The notes beneath the pieces were generated by a model. That model saw only the letters and a list, made by a program, of their open reading frames with translations. It was not told the origin of the DNA and did not search any database. A stretch of DNA of 9,773 bases from contig CAZAGT010000185.1 in assembly GCA_964484515.1 (NCBI GenBank), positions 1-9,773 on the forward strand, in the 5' to 3' direction. A program made the translations under genes and the position numbers. Below, piece by piece: positions 6,969-9,773 of this stretch. Position 1 is the first letter of the stretch. Each line of letters opens with the position of its first letter. The DNA comes from CAZAGT01 sp964484515 (lineage in GTDB: Bacteria > Desulfobacterota > DSM-4660 > Desulfatiglandales > HGW-15).

Positions 6969-8231
6969 GTGGAAAAAGAACAACTGACTATTGCTATGAT
7001 CAGCGTACATTCGAGCCCGATTGGTGAACTTGGAACGAAAGATACCGGCGGCATGAGTGTCTACATCCGCGAACTCGCACGTGAACTGGGAAGCCGCGGT
7101 CATAGCATTGATATTTACACGCGACGACTGAGCTCAGGCAGAAACGGTCGCGAGCTTACCCTGTCGGATAACGTGCGCCTCATCAATCTCCCGATCGGGA
7201 ACAATGGGCACCTGCAGAGATTCGAGCTCTATCCGCACCTCGTCGACTATTTTCGCGAACTGGAAGCGTTTCGACGGCGGGAAAACCTACACTACGACCT
7301 CATTCACAGTCATTACTGGCTGTCCGGGCGCGTAGGGGAATGGGCCCAAGATCGCTGGGATGTCCCGCATATCCTCAAATATCACACGATTGCCGCGGTC
7401 AAGAACAACACACCCGAGTCGGAGAAGGAGCCGGAGCTTCGTGTTGCGACGGAGAAACATCTCGCCAAGGCCTGTCAGCGTATCCTGGCCGCTACAGAAA
7501 CAGAGAAGGAACAACTGACGCGATACTACGGGGTTCGTTCCGATGCCATCGGCGTGGTTCCTTGCGGAGTCGACCTGGATCTATTCCACCCCATGGACAA
7601 GTCGGAGGCAAGGCGACGGTTGGGCCTCGCTGAGGATGACTCCATAGTCCTTTACGTGGGACGCTTTGCACCGCTCAAGGGCCTCCATCGGCTGCTTGAA
7701 GCCTTGACCCACCTCAAGCACCATAAACGGCTCCGCCTCGTGATCGTTGGCGGTGACGGCGAACAGGCGGCCGAATCGCGCCGTCTGCTTGATCTTTCCG
7801 ACGAGTGGGGAATCCGGGATCGAGTTCGTTTGGCAGGCCGGATCGAGCAAAAGAACCTGCCCCGATATTACAGCGCTGCGGATCTCCTTGTCGTGCCTTC
7901 TCACTATGAAAGCTTTGGCCTCGTTGCGCTCGAATCATTGGCTTGCGGCACACCGGTGGTTGCCACCCCCGTGGGTGCCATGAAAAGTATCTTGCGGGAG
8001 GGTGAAACCGGTAGTGTGGTTCATAACGTTTCGGCCCGGTCACTCGCCAACGCTATTGAAAGGTTCCTCAGAGAAGGACCAGCGCTCTCCACCGCGGCCA
8101 TTAGAGAATCCATTCTTCAGTACGGTTGGTCTGAAGTCGCTTCAGCGACCATCGACGAGTACACCGTTGCCCTGAGGGACCATTCCATCGAATCGTTTCC
8201 GCTCGACAGGGGCGTGGCTTCTCTTGCCTAA
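6969..8231 (+). CDS. GT4 retaining glycosyltransferase, MshA-like
   Basis: A 420-residue GT-B glycosyltransferase and the last gene of the operon. The N-terminal domain carries MISVHSSP (10-17), KDTGGMSVYI (24-33), LIHSHYWLSG (111-120) and YHTIAAVKN (138-146). The C-terminal nucleotide-sugar domain has GRFAPLKG (231-238) and the EX7E motif with E314 and E322. The order and spelling of these motifs follow MshA (UDP-GlcNAc plus inositol-1-phosphate) throughout. Aligned from memory with Corynebacterium MshA, the acceptor-phosphate residues K78, Y110, T134 and R154 correspond to R84, Y116, T140 and R158, whereas N25 is S30. A phosphorylated acceptor is therefore likely, with its identity open; sucrose-phosphate-synthase-like or other GT4 roles are alternatives. 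Start GTG 6969: an in-frame stop lies 12 bases upstream, and ATG 6996 would remove the first beta strand. The purine-rich GAGAGG at 6951-6956 is rather far (12 bases) for a ribosome site. A strong terminator follows. Confidence 0.92.
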   Translation: MEKEQLTIAMISVHSSPIGELGTKDTGGMSVYIRELARELGSRGHSIDIYTRRLSSGRNGRELTLSDNVRLINLPIGNNGHLQRFELYPHLVDYFRELEAFRRRENLHYDLIHSHYWLSGRVGEWAQDRWDVPHILKYHTIAAVKNNTPESEKEPELRVATEKHLAKACQRILAATETEKEQLTRYYGVRSDAIGVVPCGVDLDLFHPMDKSEARRRLGLAEDDSIVLYVGRFAPLKGLHRLLEALTHLKHHKRLRLVIVGGDGEQAAESRRLLDLSDEWGIRDRVRLAGRIEQKNLPRYYSAADLLVVPSHYESFGLVALESLACGTPVVATPVGAMKSILREGETGSVVHNVSARSLANAIERFLREGPALSTAAIRESILQYGWSEVASATIDEYTVALRDHSIESFPLDRGVASLA

Positions 8232-8273
8232 GCGGCATCAAAGGCGCTGCCGTCAGATTATGTTGATCATGCG

Positions 8274-8311
8274 GGACATGACATCCGAAAAGGGTGGCGT
8301 GTCCTTTTTTT
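8274..8311 (+). terminator. Rho-independent terminator ending the operon
   Basis: Arms GGACATG (8274-8280) and CGTGTCC (8298-8304) pair over seven base pairs including one G-T. After a single A-G mismatch, CATCC (8282-8286) and GGGTG (8292-8296) pair over five more, closing a GAAAA loop (8287-8291). Seven T residues follow directly (8305-8311). It lies 43 bases after the glycosyltransferase stop. Confidence 0.9.
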
Positions 8312-8336
8312 ATGTAGTTGAAAGTCTTGAGGATTC

Positions 8337-9203
8337 ATGAATACAGGATCTACGGGTCTAATACTTGAAGGTGGCGCCATGCGGGGGGTCTACACCGCCG
8401 GTGTGCTTAGATTCTTCATGGATAAGGAGCTCACCTTCCCGTACGTTATTGGAGTTTCTATTGGTGCCTGTAATGCCGCCAACTACGTAGCACGCCAGCC
8501 GGAGCGAAACCGGATTGTGAACATTCGTTATGTCAATGATGCCAGGTTCATAAGCCATCTCAGACTCCTGTTCAAGGGTGAGCTCTTCGGGATGCAATTC
8601 ATCTTTGACACCATCCCCCATGAGTTGGTGCCGTTTGACTTCGAAACATTCATGGGGAGTCAGCAGCGTTGTATTACGACGGTAACCGATTGTATGAGCG
8701 GGGAGGCTATCTATTACGAAAAGGAAGCGCTCGGGGAGGATTTTTTGAAGGTCCTCCAAGCAGGATGCAGCCTGCCCTTGATTCAAAAGCCGGTCGAATA
8801 TGCTGGAAGGACATTGATGGATGGGGGCATAGCGGATTCCGTGCCGATTCAAAAGAGCATGGCTGACGGCAACCAACGGCATGTCCTGGTACTGACGCAA
8901 CCGAAGGGCTTCCGCAAAAAGCAATCAGGGCTGAGATGGGTGCTCTGTCTCATGTATAGGCGATACCCGGGCCTTTGTCAGGCTTACACTACCCGCCATA
9001 TCCGGTATAACGCCACAATGGATCTGATTGATCAACTCGAAACTGAAAGGCGTGTTTTTATCATTCGTCCGTCGCAACAGGTCGTCATTCATCGAGCAGA
9101 GCGAAACAAGGACAGATTGTATGCCCTCTATGATCAAGGCTACGCGGATGGACAAACCCGCTATGGAGAGCTCTGTTCGTATTTGAAGGTCGACGCGACT
9201 TGA
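8337..9203 (+). CDS. Patatin-like phospholipase family protein
   Basis: A complete 288-residue patatin-domain acyl hydrolase, expected to cleave acyl esters of phospholipids or related lipids with a Ser-Asp dyad. Seen: glycine-rich oxyanion loop EGGAMRG (11-17), nucleophile elbow GVSIGA (39-44, S41), and the aspartate motif DGG (162-164, D162) followed by VP. The text around these, such as LFGMQFIFD (83-91), SLPLIQKPVE (145-154) and LTQPKGFRKK (186-195), is that of the short bacterial patatin subfamily of roughly 280-300 residues, so it looks intact. No signal peptide or clear membrane segment is visible; it is probably cytosolic or peripherally membrane-bound. ATG 8337 has a TGAGGA site four bases upstream, slightly close. 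It follows the operon terminator, so it should be transcribed separately, but I found no clear promoter in the short gap. No functional link to the operon is evident. Confidence 0.93.
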   Translation: MNTGSTGLILEGGAMRGVYTAGVLRFFMDKELTFPYVIGVSIGACNAANYVARQPERNRIVNIRYVNDARFISHLRLLFKGELFGMQFIFDTIPHELVPFDFETFMGSQQRCITTVTDCMSGEAIYYEKEALGEDFLKVLQAGCSLPLIQKPVEYAGRTLMDGGIADSVPIQKSMADGNQRHVLVLTQPKGFRKKQSGLRWVLCLMYRRYPGLCQAYTTRHIRYNATMDLIDQLETERRVFIIRPSQQVVIHRAERNKDRLYALYDQGYADGQTRYGELCSYLKVDAT

Positions 9204-9773
9204 TTCATACACTTTTGGTTCGAGTCTTGTGGCATGATGGCTACGCGCTCTATTTCGGTTTTAACGTTCGACCTCGTGCCTCGTACTTCGCGCCTTTCGA
9301 GCACGTCGCAGTAATGGAGCGTGAGCATGATCCTGATAATATCGAGACCGATGGACGTTCTCCGATAGGGTCAAGAGCAATCGTTCAACTCCGATTATTT
9401 TCACCTGTTCCCTAAGCACTCCGGCCACAGTATGTAGGCGTCAGCCCTCTGACACTCACCGGCTTCGAATGAGCCCTTCAATTTCCTCTCCGAGTGACTC
9501 AATCCGGCATACTAGTATAACATAGCGTAATTATATGCAAAAGAGAGTTCGGCATAGTTTTTGCCTTTCCCATAGATGGCGAGTTGTCTCCAGCCTTTGA
9601 GGGGAAACTGACCAGGCCCGGCGGACTTGCGACTGCCAGCCTACAGGATATAGCGAGGCTGTCGAAAAACCAATTTCTTTGAGGCTGATGGAAAATGTCC
9701 AGATGCAAGGCTTCCGAGATCCCGAGGAATGAGGCGTACATAGAAGTACGCCGCAATGACGAGGGATGAGGGT
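9204..9773. other. Region without a convincing gene; right end repeat-like
   Basis: After the patatin gene no open frame has a good start, ribosome site and recognisable family. A 71-codon plus-strand frame (9200-9415) opens on a TTG that overlaps the patatin stop and lacks a nearby Shine-Dalgarno site. Another plus-strand frame (9521-9682) is open for 53 codons but has no ATG, GTG or TTG near its beginning. No terminator with a T-tract is seen after the patatin gene. An AT-rich stretch lies around 9510-9560. From about 9655 the sequence takes on the appearance of a dispersed repeat. Confidence 0.6.
9655..9773. repeat. Probable dispersed intergenic repeat with a perfect hairpin (runs off the window)
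   Basis: The segment begins near GAGGCTGTCGAAAAA and contains a perfect inverted repeat, GGCGTAC (9733-9739) and GTACGCC (9746-9752), with a six-base loop. Both strands are open across it: a 24-codon frame at 9695-9769 on the plus strand and a longer frame on the minus strand (from 9756 downward). Such double-strand openness, together with a strong palindrome, is typical of repeats that are over-annotated as small hypothetical proteins. I recall very similar text in many places in Nitrospira-type genomes, but this window holds only one copy, so repetition itself is inference. The right boundary is outside the window. Confidence 0.5.

Larger units (their letters stand above)
2920..8311 (+). 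other. Predicted transcription unit: four genes from promoter to terminator
   Basis: The genes at 2982, 4261, 5906 and 6969 are co-directional with gaps of 28 bases, an 8-base overlap and 40 bases. None of these gaps contains a hairpin with a T-tract or a clear promoter. A near-consensus promoter precedes the first gene and a strong terminator follows the last, so one mRNA of about 5.35 kb is expected. The next gene (8337) lies beyond the terminator. Confidence 0.8.

Noticed and set aside
8305..8336. A promoter for the patatin gene in the gap after the terminator (TTGAAA at 8318).
   Set aside because: No -10 box can be placed between it and the ATG 13 bases further on, and no other pair with proper spacing was found.
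9200..9415. A 71-codon plus-strand frame directly after the patatin gene.
   Set aside because: TTG start overlapping the patatin stop, no nearby Shine-Dalgarno site, no recognisable motif or family.
9499..9756. An 85-codon minus-strand frame at the right end.
   Set aside because: About 100 bases of it lie in the hairpin-bearing repeat-like segment and it continues into unrelated sequence; better explained as a chance frame over the repeat.

Overview
The window reads as ordinary, gene-dense bacterial chromosome of moderately high GC. The gene families and the style of the two palindromic or dispersed-looking repeats recall Nitrospira-type (Nitrospirota) genomes. That placement comes from memory of similar sequences, not from any search, and should be held loosely. 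No rRNA, tRNA, CRISPR, transposase or phage gene is visible.

Layout. (1) 1-1357, plus strand: the 3' part of an iron-sulfur (6-4)-type photolyase whose start lies before the window. (2) 1399-2640, minus strand, convergent with it: a mycoredoxin-like glutaredoxin domain fused to a thioredoxin-reductase-like flavoenzyme. (3) 2641-2981: a non-coding gap with a 75-base nested palindromic repeat and, at its right end, a near-consensus sigma-70 promoter. (4) 2982-8231, plus strand: a compact four-gene operon. It encodes an S51/class I amidotransferase-like protein fused to the C-terminal part of cysteinyl-tRNA synthetase, a ThuA-like domain fused to a Gfo/Idh/MocA oxidoreductase, a second Gfo/Idh/MocA oxidoreductase, and a GT4 glycosyltransferase closely resembling MshA. 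The unit is bounded by the promoter at 2920-2948 and a strong rho-independent terminator at 8274-8311. (5) 8337-9203: a complete patatin-like phospholipase. (6) 9204-9773: no convincing gene; its right end looks like a dispersed repeat with a perfect hairpin.

How the genes may work together. The operon is the most interesting part. Two NAD(P)-dependent sugar/cyclitol oxidoreductases, one fused to the domain that accompanies such enzymes in ThuAB-type disaccharide utilisation, sit with a retaining glycosyltransferase that keeps most of the MshA residues contacting the acceptor phosphate. This points to making or remodelling a small sugar or cyclitol glycoside. The first gene carries a domain borrowed from cysteinyl-tRNA synthetase, and the nearby flavoenzyme carries a mycoredoxin-like domain. 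Together these loosely echo mycothiol biochemistry (MshA, the CysRS paralogue MshC, mycoredoxin). No cysteine ligase catalytic domain, MshB or MshD is present here, so a thiol product is only a hypothesis. Products and substrates of the operon cannot be named from sequence alone.
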